The notes under the pieces were generated by a model. It made no database searches, was not told where the DNA came from, and saw nothing but the letters and a program-made list of their open reading frames with translations. Below are positions 11,309 to 22,269 of a DNA stretch of 64,000 nt, in pieces. Source of the stretch: Linum tenue (lineage: Eukaryota > Streptophyta > Magnoliopsida > Malpighiales > Linaceae); NCBI GenBank assembly GCA_946122785.1, contig CAMGYJ010000009.1, positions 3,502,937 through 3,566,936 of the forward strand. The letters run 5' to 3'. How positions within the stretch are numbered: position 1 is the first letter of the stretch; each line of letters starts with the position of its first letter. The translations under genes were made by a program, and so were the position numbers.

Positions 11309-11410
11309 CTACATTGTTTTCATGGAAGTTCACATACAAATTATAGTTTAGTATCTAAACTACATTGTTTTCATGGAAGTTCACATACAAATTATAGTTT
11401 AGTATCTAAA
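11309..11410. repeat. Two exact tandem copies of a 51-bp unit
   Basis: The unit starting CTACATTGTTTTCATGGAAG occurs at 11309-11359 and again at 11360-11410 with no difference seen. Identity implies a recent duplication inside otherwise degenerate repeats. Confidence 0.9.
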
Positions 11411-11955
11411 CTTAATAGATCCTAATATTTAGCGTCAAAAAATTATGTTTTTACATATAAGTCCTAAAATTTAATAGATCTATTAGTGCCTTACATTATT
11501 TTTTCATATAAGTCCTAAAATATTAATGGAAAAATTATATTTTAGTACCTAAATTTTTTTATCTTACACATTTTGATACCTAGACTTTTTAAAATCTACA
11601 AATAGGTCTATTAAGACTTTTTAAATTATATTTTAGTCCAAATTTAGTTTCACTGTTAAGAACTTATGTTATGCTTTAAGAAACTTATGGTGTGCTTCAT
11701 GAGAGTTCCGGTCTATTTCAGGCATTTGTGGTCTACTTTAAGAAACTTGTTTTAGTAAACTTGTGTATGCTTTTTGAGACCAGTGGTCTGCTATAATAAA
11801 TTTGCGGTGTGTTTTATGAAACTTGTGGTCTCTATAATTGTGGTGTGTTTCATGACACTTGTGATGTACTGATGTGGTGAAATTGTGGTCTCATTTCTAA
11901 TATCTGTGGTGTGTTTTCTTGTGTTTGTGGTGTGAATTTTGTGGTCTCCATCCTT

Positions 11956-14304
11956 CCCTATTTAATTGCACAATACACGTTGGTACTCCTTTCCCAAAAT
12001 TTTATAATACCAAACGTGCCCCTACGCCCCTCTTTCTTCAGATTTATTAATTTTGGTCAACTCATTTAAGTTAAACAATTAAGTTAAACCGGTTTTCCTA
12101 TTGTTTTCTCCTGCATTCTCGAAGGTCTAGCTATGTTCCCCAGCTTCGATTATATATATACAAGAATGGTAAGTCCCTAGCATTGTTTCTGTTCGTCAAC
12201 TCTTTTATATGTATGGTTTTTGTGTTTAGGTCAAACTAATTTGGCCAAAGACATGTCTCTAAATTTTGACAAAATGCTGCTATTTTAACTAATAATAATG
12301 TACTTCCTTGTAAGGGTCAACTAGTTCCATGGTGTTGAATTTTGGAAATTTAAAATAAACCAAACCAAACACGTTGACATTTTCGGAAATAAATTGCACT
12401 TGGAAATTAAAGCTTGTGGAGCTCAACAAAGTTCATGAGTTTTCAATTATTAATTAATGGGTGAAAATATTATTCAAAATGTTTTTTTCTCTCTCTCTAA
12501 AGGCCGGTTTGTTATCCAACATTATTTTAATGTCTTATATCTAACATTGGTGTTCCTTCTAATTATCAATCATGTGCAGTACCTTTCCAATCAAGCAATA
12601 AGAGAAGACGGACGGCCATATATGATACTAGTCACGGGCCCGGCCGGTTGGCCGGTTTCATTTTCGAATCACGTAAATTCTAAATAGGTAGCAATGTCGG
12701 GTGCATTTGCAAATCGTGTAAATACAAAATAGAAGTAGCATGAGTTTCACTTGTTCTGTTAGTTTACAATAATCCAGATCTCTAAAATTATCGAAATGTA
12801 AATTTTTTGGTAGTGTAAAAGAATCCAAATTATTAAAGTACTTAAACCATTTAAAATATGAACATCATAGTATTATCGGACATACTAACAGACTCATCGA
12901 ACATAAGTAATTTACGAAAAATCAACGACAAACCCTTTACAAAGGAACCGAATTCTAAAATTGTCCTGAATAACCCTTCTTTACTCATCGTTAGTGTCGT
13001 GCTCGTCCTCATCCTTCCTTTGAGGTGCTTCTATGCTTTTCATCGGTGGATTTTGTCCATCGCCATCACTGTTATCACCAAAAATGAGTGATAATTATTC
13101 CCGTTTTGGTTTGTTCAACATCAAACTCATAACACTCAAGCAAATATTGTGAGTAAATGTTTAAGAACTTCACCTTGTCCTAAAATTAAATACTTCTGGA
13201 ATTCTTGGATTCGCGAGTAGTAAGGTCGCTCCTGAAGAGGTGAATTTAATTTTACCTGCAAAATAGCATTAGTTTGATTAAATGTCGGTTACTTAGTCAA
13301 TGTTTGATCAGTGAAAATAACGTAATTTAGATGTCTCCTTAATATTGTATGGAACGATGCATAAGGAAGTAATGACCAGGATGATAGGTCGGTTGCCCGC
13401 ATTTTCAAGGATTGAATTTAGTTGGGCGACTATCCTACCAAAGAGAATTACCTTGACAACCTATTCCCTATAGTCAAATTGTATATTAGAGTTGCGATTA
13501 AAGTTAAGAAAATTCATTATATTTAAAATTAAGAATAAAATGAGTTACATATTTGGGAAGTTTTAGTTGGAGCTCTCTGCGTGTGTAACCTTTATGGTGA
13601 GTGTAGTAGATATCATTAAATCTGAATAATGAATAAGTTGGCTGACGACATCTGTGTAACAAATATTTGATGAATAGTACTTAATACCTGAAAGAAAGTT
13701 CCTTTGATTGGACTTCCTCTCAATCACATATTCTTTGATGAAGTAAAATTTGTAAGCTGGTATCTCTGGAATATCGTCGCATGCTTCGGTCTCGGTATTT
13801 GATTGAAACTTGTAACTGGAAGTTATTGATTTTCCCTTTAGGAATTTGCACCAAAATATCATTACCCTGGGTCAAAAAATAGAAGTATTAATAATTGTCA
13901 ACGCATTGAATCACAGACATAATTTTGATATTCATTGTTTACCTTTGAGTCGATGACTATCATATCGAGACGAAGAATAACATATGTCTTGGGGTTGAGT
14001 GCCAGCCACTTCCTCGAAAAACGACATTGAAGAATCTAGTTCATCTTTTCGGTTGTGAGATCGGAAATCAGATGAGATTGCATTTTGACTATCTTCCAAA
14101 AAAACAACAGTCAAACTATCTATTCTGTTTCACAATGTAACTCTCTAAATATGTACTGAGCACAATGTTAATGTAGGAAGTATGTAATTAAATAAGGTAT
14201 CATGAAATAGATGCGACAGTATTTGTACTCTCAACATTAATAATTACTATTAGTATATGAGGATTATATTTTTATATATATATATATATATGTTATTGTA
14301 GTAT
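11956..14304. other. Intergenic DNA; AT-rich, one possible decayed gene on the minus strand
   Basis: Nothing firm is seen apart from the candidate remnant at 12990-14114, a GC-rich patch at 12605-12665 (CGGGCCCGGCCGGTTGGCCGG) and an (AT)n run ending near 14291. No element with clear ends was found. Confidence 0.45.
12990..14114 (-). pseudogene. Possible decayed multi-exon gene, family not recognised
   Basis: Several minus-strand blocks look more protein-like than their surroundings. 14114-13943 begins MTVVFLEDSQNAISS, followed by a GT donor. 13862-13690 contains EIPAYKFYFIKEYVIERKS and is followed by AG|GTATTAAG. 13257-13140 sits after TTTTGCAG and contains QERPYYSRIQEFQKYL. 13091-12987 is acidic and ends in a stop (DEDEHDTNDE). 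The blocks do not splice in one frame as drawn: the second junction meets a stop. I do not recognise the family. It may be a dead gene or chance frames. Confidence 0.2.
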
Positions 14305-14573
14305 GTTAGGTTTGATAGTCTTATAATAATACATAATATTTTATTGAAATTATAATACATAATAATGAATTATGACAACAAACAATATTAAATATTTTAC
14401 CTTAGCTATGTGTAGAGCAAGGTTGTCTAACTGGCTTATATCGTTAGGTTTGATAGTCTTATAAATATACATAATATTTTATTGAAATTATAATACGTAA
14501 TACTAAATTCTGACAACAAACAAATACTTTCCCTTAATTATGTGTAGAGCAATGTTGTCTAATTGGCTTATAC
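14305..14573. repeat. Tandem duplication of a unit of about 135 bp
   Basis: GTTAGGTTTGATAGTCTTAT begins copies at 14305 and 14443. Each copy runs through TGTGTAGAGCAA.GTTGTCTAA.TGGCTTATA, with scattered substitutions and small indels. AT-rich and non-coding. Confidence 0.75.
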
Positions 14574-14928
14574 CTATTTCAAGCTAGAACGTACGTACCC
14601 TAGGCCAATACAATAGTAATAATTGGGGGCTCTGATGTGTACTCCCTCGTTCGATCTTTTCAGGAGGTGAGGAATCTCTGGGGAGGAGGGAATCTCTGAC
14701 GGCCAAGTTAGTATGCATGTAGTGGTCGTGTATGAAATGTAGAGAGAGTATAGAGAGATAACCGTAGAGAGTGTGGGAAGTGAAGAGATGATCTTCTTCT
14801 TGGAGGCCTTTGGCCTCCTTATATAGGAGCCTTGGGCTTCCTTATTGGGCTTGGGGCCGAAAACTATAAATTCGTACAACACGTTTATATCATTTCATGC
14901 CGATCTATGCTGGTTTAATAAAATATAT

Positions 14929-15524
14929 GGCTCACGTTAGCATACGCCTCGTTGAGTTTTGCTATTTATATCATGAATTGACTGGAGTTTGGGGCATGAT
15001 ACTATACCCTAACCTATAATGGGTGAACTCTAGTCCCTAATTTTCTAACCCAAAGCATGAGATTCGTTTAACCTTAAAATGAAAATCATTGATAATTTCG
15101 ATGAATCGGAATCGTTGATTTTCATTTCAAGATTAAATGAATCTCATGCTTTGAGTTAGTGAATTGGGGACTGTGATTCATGCATGCATTAGCGTACGCC
15201 CGTTGAGTTTTCTATTTAGACAATGAATTAACCGGAGTTTGGGGCATGCTACTATACCCTAACCTCGAATGAGTGAACCCCAGTTCCTAATTTTCTAACC
15301 CAAATCGCAAAATTTCTTTTAATCTTAAAATGACAATCAACGATAATTTTGATGAATCATAATCATTGATTTCATTTCAAGATTAAATGAATCTCATGCT
15401 TTGGGTAAGTGAATTGGGGATATGGGTGCGCACATTAGGGGTTAGATTATAATATCATGCCCCAAACTCCGGTCAATTCATTGTCTAAATAACAAAACTC
15501 AACGGGCGTACGCTAACCTTTGCC
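14929..15524. mobile_element. Foldback/MITE-like palindromic element with an internal duplication
   Basis: The left end (GGCTCACGTTAGCATACGCC) and right end (complement of GGGCGTACGCTAACCTTTGCC) form inverted repeats that extend about 70 bp through GAGTTTGGGGCATGA. Inside, the block containing CTAACCCAAA.CATGAGATTC and its inverse (AAATGAATCTCATGCTTTG) appears twice, in head-to-tail duplication (about 14929-15190 and 15190-15524). Flanks are AT repeats, so the target duplication cannot be read. Superfamily unknown. Confidence 0.6.
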
Positions 15525-15580
15525 ATATATATATATATATATAACATATTTCAACATTTCTCATATTCATGGAATTTATC

Positions 15581-15985
15581 ATAAATAAAGTTTTTTGTTA
15601 ACTTCATTTACTAAAACAATGTCATTTATTTAAACGCTGTAAATTTATCAGGCTGGTATACAGATGGTATTCGTGCCGGTTTCATGGTCGGAATCAGTTG
15701 ATGTACTGCGATTGCCAAAAATATGAACTCGTACATTCGGTTTATGTCAGTTCATGCCGACCTATGCTGATTTAATAAACTATATGTACAAATGCGAAAT
15801 ACCATTAACGCCAAATGAATTTAAATAAATAACTTATTTTGTTAATTTCATTTACTAAAACAATGCCATATTATTTAAACACCGTAAATTTATCATATCA
15901 GTCATACCGCTAGTATTCATGCTGGTTTCATGACCGGAATCGGTTGATTTATTGCGATGACCAAAAATATGAATTTGTGTACTGG
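15581..15985. repeat. Diverged tandem copies, period about 240 bp
   Basis: The string TTCATTTACTAAAACAATG.CAT, then GTAAATTTATCA, GGTTTCATG.TCGGAATC and CCAAAAATATGAA occurs in order from about 15581 and again from about 15821. A third partial copy of the later portion lies left of the palindromic element (14866-14925). The palindrome probably inserted into an older array. Confidence 0.6.
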
Positions 15986-16409
15986 TATGATCGAAAGTAT
16001 TGTTCATGTACCTGCATGACTAAATCATGAAAGTTTAGGGGTGAAAGTGATGTTCTTGCCTTAAAATTAGCTTAATGAGGTTTTTTTTTAATTCTTTTGT
16101 TTGGAATTTGGCTTTGAAAGTTGAAACTATCATAACAAAAATAGTTGAAATTATCAAATAGCCGCCCAATTTTTTTGACCCACCCAATATAATTATTGGG
16201 ATTGGTAGGGGTGAACTATCTATTCTGATTCCGTGTCCCAACTCCAAAGTTTGCAATGACAAGAGAAATGGGCCAGGCCCAGTTCAATGAATAAATGCAC
16301 ATATACATTTACCAAATTCCCCATCCGTGGATTGCGCAGGTAGCAGGAAAAGGAGGATTAAGGGGTTCCGGCCAAGAACCTCTATATAGTATTGTTAGGA
16401 TAACTTCTA

Positions 16410-16901
16410 GGTTATAGGTATAATCCCCTCTACTATGACGTTTTATCAAACATGTCCCTCTACTATTTTTTACATCAAACATGTCCTTGTATTTTGTAAA
16501 AATTATCAAACATGCCCTTCTGTTAAAATTTTCATCCAAAAATTGTTAACCAATGCCGAACTTTAGTTTGAGTGACACAAATTACTAAAATATCCCTAAT
16601 AAATTCACTTTAGAATTTTTTTGGTTCTTTTGTATAATCAAATCATTCAAATAATTTCACTTTGGAAAGACCCAGGAAAATAAAACAGGAGACAAAACTG
16701 ACATTTTTCCTCCCATTTGCTGATGTCGGGTCGTCTAAATCTCAATTCAACCATGATTGACGATTTTTTCAATGGAAATTTTAACAGAAGGGCATGTTTG
16801 ATAATTTTTACAAAGTACAGGGGCATGTTTGATGTAAAAAATAGTAGAGGGACACGTTTGATAAAACGTCATAGTTGATGGGCATATTATACCTATAACC
16901 C
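16410..16901. mobile_element. Mutator-like foldback MITE (492 bp), 9-bp target duplication
   Basis: Terminal inverted repeats of about 150 bp start GGTTATAGGTATAAT on the left and end ATTATACCTATAACC(C) on the right. TAACTTCTA flanks both sides (16401-16409 and 16902-16910). The arms carry repeated CAAACATG.CC motifs. The 9-bp duplication indicates a Mutator-like origin. Non-coding. Confidence 0.85.
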
Positions 16902-16910
16902 TAACTTCTA

Positions 16911-18035
16911 TAACTACTTCATAACAATGAGAAGTCAAAGTAAACCACAAATATAATGACTATAGAGAAATATATTCATTACTTAATTGTTATTATAATA
17001 GCAGAGCCGCACTACCTAATTATTGCCTATTTTTTGACCGACTTTTAAAAGTGATTCTCGGTTTCAAAAGATGAGACAGGACCAAATACCTCTAAAAGCT
17101 TGGCCTTTGAAAAGTCGAAAAGCATTTTTGTATAATATAAAAGTAGAAGCTTCGATCTCGAACTTTTGCAAAAAACTGTTTTGAAAATACAAGATTATCC
17201 TTACCATATTTTAATTTTATTTTAGAAAATATTATTTTTTAAAATAAAGAAATTATAAAAGCATATTATTTAATATAAAAAAATCTAACAAAATCCATTT
17301 TGAATACTTTTTATTGTTTATATTTTTTATTCATAGTTTATATTATAATTTCTTTATAGTCATTTTACACAACATCTCATATTAAAAAGCACTTATATAG
17401 TTTTTCACTCAAACACTCTACTCTTTTTTTAGAAGTACTTTTCTAAAAGCTCCAACCAGAAGATGTTTCTGCAAAAGGTATAACAGGGCCAAACTAGCGT
17501 GTTATCTAGAAAACAGTCTCCTATCCTCACGTTCATTACCTAAAATCCCGTTTAGGACAGTTTTGTTGTTGCAATTGCAGTAGAGTTACGATAACAAGTT
17601 ATACAATCACATTAACATGAAATGAAAGTATATTTGTTTGTGATTCACGAAAATCATAGATAGTCGACAACGAGAAATAGAATTGTATTTTTAGTTATTT
17701 CTATAGGCTCGTTTTAGTATTCATCATGTTAAGACTCAGCAAAAAATTGAAAAATAATAAATAGAATAATGTAACACGAGAAATTATGGTGGAGAAAGGG
17801 AGGCCAATTACGTATAAGTCCCACTCCTCCACCTCAGCGGCGGAGGGAGGGAGAGGTAACGGGGTGGGTCCCTGGTTCGGAAGGGAAATATTTAAATTAG
17901 GTACGATAGTTAATTGATATCGAAAACTAGTTCGCGTTGAATTGAGAATAGTTGGTCGAAAAGTTTTGTGTTTGAATCTTGGCGACCTCATTTCTTAAGC
18001 ATACGGTATACAGATTTGTGAAAACATCAATTTCG
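16911..18035. other. Intergenic DNA, no gene seen
   Basis: 17040-17470 has ends rich in AAAAG/CTTTT pairs that may be an old hAT-like MITE without readable borders. 17700-17990 is a frame with no domain. Nothing else is supportable. Confidence 0.4.
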
Positions 18036-18069
18036 TATAAGTTGAATTTCTTATAAGGTAGCATGGTAG

Positions 18070-18300
18070 TAAATGGTATAATATATTATTGAAATCTTTC
18101 AACAACTCGATTTATTGATACTAAATATTTTTTTTAAGAACATCATTCGAAAGCGAACGACTAGGTACATCATGAATTATTGGTTGGTATAAGATTTATT
18201 ATTAAATCTCTATCAACAACTCGAGGTATTGATACTAAGGGCTCTTAACAAAGAACACCATTTGAAACACTACGACTAACTAAATCAATGATTGTTTGGT
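18070..18300. repeat. Degenerate direct repeat, about 110 bp
   Basis: TTGAAATCTTTCAACAACTCGA..TATTGATACTAA and AAATCTCTATCAACAACTCGAGGTATTGATACTAA head two diverged copies, each followed by AAGAACA.CATT.GAAA.C and ACGACTA. Non-coding. Confidence 0.5.
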
Positions 18301-18559
18301 AATTGGTATATATGCATAGTGATATCCTTGATATTTTCGACTGCTAATGCATTTTAATTTATCAAGATTATATTAAAAAAACTATTTTATCATATTTTTT
18401 TTCTTCTGAGGTGGACCCACCTTAAACGAAATCCTGACTACACTACAGGACTACACGTTTTGGTAGACGCTCGCTGTTGAGTGGCCAAAACACAGAGATC
18501 CCGTCGTCCGTCGCTGATAAGGACTGCCCCTAAACTATTAACTTCTTGCGGCCGATCCT

Positions 18560-18860
18560 CTCCAATCCACGGCCGTTGCGTGAAAGCTAGTGGCACCCCA
18601 CGTGGCACTTTCCACCACCGACGCGTGGACGACCTTCGTTCTTCACACGTGTAGCTCGCCGGCAAGTCGGTAATAGTGGCTAGGTGCGTGCCTGCGTGGT
18701 GGGGGGTTTTTTGTCGGCCTCCGATCGTTCCCATTCCCGGCCGTCACGCTCATCCCACGTGCCAGACTCCTTCTTCGGCGAGACTTCCCGCGATTTCAGC
18801 TCTCTATGGTAATTCCACGTGTCACGACGGTGGCTGGCAGCGTCTGTATAAGAGTGACGG
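18560..18860 (+). promoter_or_regulatory. GC-rich promoter-like island with four CACGTG G-boxes and a TATA motif, no gene after it
   Basis: Four G-box/ABRE cores lie at 18599-18604 (CCACGTGGC), 18646-18651 (ACACGTGT), 18756-18761 (CCACGTGCC) and 18816-18821 (CCACGTGTC). TATAAGAG at 18847 lies 25 bp after the last one. The island is far richer in G+C than its flanks. Such clusters typify ABA- or light-responsive plant promoters bound by bZIP/bHLH factors. No frame, splice pattern or RNA gene follows before the MITE at 19002. It may be an orphan promoter left by gene loss or an unannotated noncoding transcript start. Confidence 0.45.
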
Positions 18861-19001
18861 TTAATTTACCTAGCTTAGTACCGTCTGAATCCGGAGACTC
18901 CGACCAAGTCACTTAGTGTTCCGGATTACCTAGCTAGCTTCGTTATGTCAAAGTTTTAAAAAGAAAAATGACACGAACAAAACGAAGGACCAATATAAGA
19001 T

Positions 19002-19309
19002 GAGAAATTTTACAATGCTATATAGTATTGGTGTTATAGGCTTTTGTTTTTATGGTACAACTTAAAATTGTACATTTACGTTATGGTATAACTTCAGATT
19101 GTACCTATACTTTTTGTACAAATTCTTTTATGGTACAACTTGAACTTGTACCTTTATGTGATGGTACAACTTCAAGTTGTAAAGTTGTACCATAACATAA
19201 TGGTACAAATTGCTTTATGGTACAACCTAAACTTATACATTTAATCTTATGGTACAACTTTGAGTTGTACATTAAAGCACCAATACTATATAGCATAGTA
19301 GAAGTGCTC
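19002..19309. mobile_element. Mutator-like MITE (308 bp) with internal TTATGGTACAACTT minisatellite
   Basis: ATATAAGAT flanks both ends (18993-19001 and 19310-19318). The ends GAGAAATTTTACAATGC and the complement of GCATAGTAGAAGTGCTC share most positions, then pair perfectly over ATGCTATATAGTATTGGTG. Inside are about six copies of TTATGGTACAACTT..A.TTGTAC in both orientations. A 9-bp duplication and GAG termini place it with the Mutator-like MITE at 8492. Non-coding. Confidence 0.85.
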
Positions 19310-19318
19310 ATATAAGAT

Positions 19319-20190
19319 ATGGACTTCAACCAGAAGATTCTATGAGACGTCGATGATATCGCTGATTCATCAGGAATCAAGTAATCAACAAGGAGTTGTT
19401 TTTTCGTTTAAAGTTTGTATAGATAGACCATAACTTGTGAATTAATCAATATAATTGTTAATATTGGCGGTTTAGGAGATTAGAACAAACGATTTGGCTA
19501 ATATTTTTTAAAAAAAATTAAAAGATTTGCTAACAAATTTTATTTACTAACAAAAATTAATTTCATATTTGTGGAATCTAATGCGGCAGTTGATGACGGT
19601 TAAAATTTTCAATGTTATGAAATGTCTGGCTAATATTTTGTATTTTAAAATATTTAGCTAATATTTTGTCAACGTAATTTTTTTTTTACTAATATATTGT
19701 ATTTATTCTAAAAACTAATGTACGATAATTCCGCTCACCAAAATATATCTAACAACCAAAACATGTGAAATATGGTATACTTTAGAAGTACAACAATCAT
19801 TAAATATTAGGTGGAAGCCAAGTGTGTGGAAATGGATTCTCAGCCGTTAATCTCGGTTTAGTGATTCTTGCGTGGGGCCGGCCGGCGACCGGAATCTTTG
19901 ATATCAACGGTGTGTTTTAGGCGAGAAAACAAAAATCTAATGTCGCGATAGAGTAGTTGGACATTTTGAGCTCCCTGTTTCTTTCAGTTAGTTAGATGGC
20001 CTGCAGAGATTAATCAAATGTGAATGGCTTCTACACTACAAATTAAGTTGGACTGACCCTTATGATCGAAGACTTGAGAGATGCATGCATGTGGTGGTAA
20101 TTTACGTAGAAGAGTCTTCTTCCATAATCGAGAGGAGATGTCACCAATCACTTTCCCCCCAATAAATATCTATACATTAAAAGTTTAATG
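19319..20190. other. Intergenic DNA, no gene seen
   Basis: AT-rich, with a GC-rich patch (19870-19900, GGGGCCGGCCGGCGACCGG) but no frame, element ends or RNA gene that I can support. Confidence 0.5.
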
Positions 20191-20433
20191 GGAATGGGTT
20201 CAAGTGTAAAAGCAAACCACGGAAAGTAACAAGATACATGATTTATGTGGTTCTTCTGTTTGATATGAATAGAACTACTTCATAGAGAGCTAGCTCTCTC
20301 AGACAATATTACTATCACAATAATTTGATATTCGGTTCTGATGACCCTACGTACATATATATCGTCAAAATAGATAGCTAACCCTAGCTCTACTAATTAC
20401 AAAATGGTACACCCGACATTATATATATTATCA
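20190..20433 (-). mobile_element. Probable 3' LTR remnant of the decayed copia element
   Basis: On the minus strand a purine-rich tract (GGGAAAGGC) at 20442-20434 is followed directly by TGATAATATATATAATG, the arrangement of polypurine tract and LTR start. The opposite end cannot be fixed; 20190 is approximate. Confidence 0.4.
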
Positions 20434-21540
20434 GCCTTTCCCAAATTGATGGGAGGTTTGCACTATTAATTTACCGGATAGAAACCAATGTTGGGAGGAC
20501 AAGACTACTTTAGTTAAGAGGTTGAGACATTCGTCAGCAACAAGTTCCAGGATGTAATGCACATGAATCTCAATGTGCTTTGTACGGTCATGCATAACAT
20601 GATTATTTGCGATCAGAATAGGGTTGGTATTATCTCCAAACAGGCGCATCCATAGTGTAACGGGAGCCTCAATCTCCTTTAATAAGCGTTGAATCCAGAC
20701 AAGTTCAGAACTCACTTCAGACATAGAACGATACTCAGGCTCAGTAGAGGACTTCGACACCTTCTCCTAATTACAACAACGCCAAGAAATAAGAGCACCC
20801 CCATATTTAACACACCATCCTGAGGTTGAATGACGAGTATATCGACAACTAGCAAAATCAGAATCAACATAGGCACGCAAAACCGGATCACCATGAGAAG
20901 GGAGAAAGAGTCTGACATCACGAGTAGCTCGAAGATAGCGTATGATACATCCTGGAGATGACTGGTCCGAGGAGTAGACATGTATTGGCTGGCAATCTGA
21001 ATAGCATATGAAAGATCAGGACGAGTATGAAGAAGATACATCAAATTGCCAACAATCTGGCGATACTGCATGCCATTTGGGAGAGATTCACCGTCATCGC
21101 GACTCAACTTGACGTTTTGCTCCATGAAAGTCGAGCAAGGAGTACAATCGACAAACAGAGCTTGATCCAAAAGTCCATAATATACTTACGTTGGTTGAGA
21201 AATATGCCATGAGAATTCCGTTGGACTTCAAGTCATTAGGAAATAAGATAAAACACCGAGATCCTTGATGGTAAATGACGAGCGAAGAAATAGTGTGAGT
21301 TCCTCGATATTGTCCAGATCACTAATAGTAATGATCATGTCATCGACATAGATAAGTAACAAAACAACTCCATGAATCGTACATCGTAAAAAGAGAGACG
21401 GATCACATGAACTCTGCAAACCCCGTCTGTCGAACAACCTGATGGAACTTATCGAACCATGCTCGTGGTGCTTGCTTAATTGATACCATACAGAGAGCGA
21501 CGAATGAGATATATAGTAGAAGAGTCACCTTTAGAACATC
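20434..21540 (-). pseudogene. Decayed Ty1/copia polyprotein fragment (reverse transcriptase and RNase H)
   Basis: Minus-strand blocks show the copia order. 21437-21228 holds YVDDMIIT and IKDLGVLSYFL. 21170-20945 holds YRQIVGNLMYLLHTRPDLSY. After a frameshift near 20945 the RNase H part continues at 20760-20434 with KSSTEPEYRSMSE, DNTNPILIANN and DRTKHIEI. At least two frame breaks and the missing gag, protease and integrase make it non-functional. Upstream coding cannot be followed past about 21540. Confidence 0.85.
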
Positions 21541-22265
21541 CGGGAGGGCGTTCCATGTAAACAATTTCCTTCAGATCGTCGTTTAAGTATAATTATAGGT
21601 TAATTATGGGTCGAGCCTCAAGATCCATCGAAAGATCGCGATCTCCAAAGTTGTAGTTGTGGATGATCATGGGTTTTTTTATATTAACCATGAAATCGAT
21701 AAAAACACCCTTTTATATTTTTATAGAAAGATTTGTCTGTCAATTCAATACGTATATGGCAACTTGCCCTTTTTATCGCATAACTCTGTCCTCGAGCCCG
21801 ATCTTTTAATTTTTTTTGCAGTACTACCCTCATTGACTTAGCCTTTAGTAATAACTAAATCGTCTTTCTAAAAATCCTAATTGTGATTACCATTGGTGGC
21901 GGCAGAATAAAGTACTTTCAAAATTGGAATCTCAAATTGAAGTTAAATTCTATTTAATTAGATTTAATTTGGCCTTAAGAAATATGATCATATTTGACTT
22001 AGGTAAATCAAATTATTGTCACCTTGATCACCAAGCACCCATAAATGTACATCAAAATTAATTAATCAGTCATCCTTAAGCTAATTATACAGTACTCCAC
22101 ACCATACATCTCCGATCTCCATCTTTCATCAACGAAGATAAATATTTTTAGTGAGAAGATAAATACTAATTGCATATTACTTTATTTCATTAACAATTCG
22201 AGGTTGAGAAATTCCCAGAATATCATAATTCAACCACCTATCTAGCTTTGAGCTGCATACATGAA
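21541..22265. other. Intergenic DNA, no gene seen
   Basis: AT-rich; the short frame at 21659-21841 has no domain. No repeats with clear ends. Confidence 0.5.
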
Positions 22266-22269
22266 CATG

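Larger units (their letters stand above)
10575..11955. repeat. Degenerate minisatellite (about 22-25-bp unit), interrupted by a MITE
   Basis: Many irregular copies related to TTTAAGAAACTTGTGGTGTG run through 10575-10645, 11067-11290 and 11650-11950. Copies differ by several bases and unit length drifts. The array is split by the Harbinger-like MITE at 10650-11063 and by the 51-bp duplication near 11309. No coding function. Confidence 0.65.

Noticed and set aside
10575..11955. Possible CRISPR-like array
   Set aside because: Units drift in length and sequence, spacers are absent and the DNA is from a plant nucleus; it is a minisatellite.
18438..18734. 98-codon minus-strand frame in the G-box island
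   Set aside because: No similarity to a known domain, and its composition follows the GC-rich promoter-like DNA.
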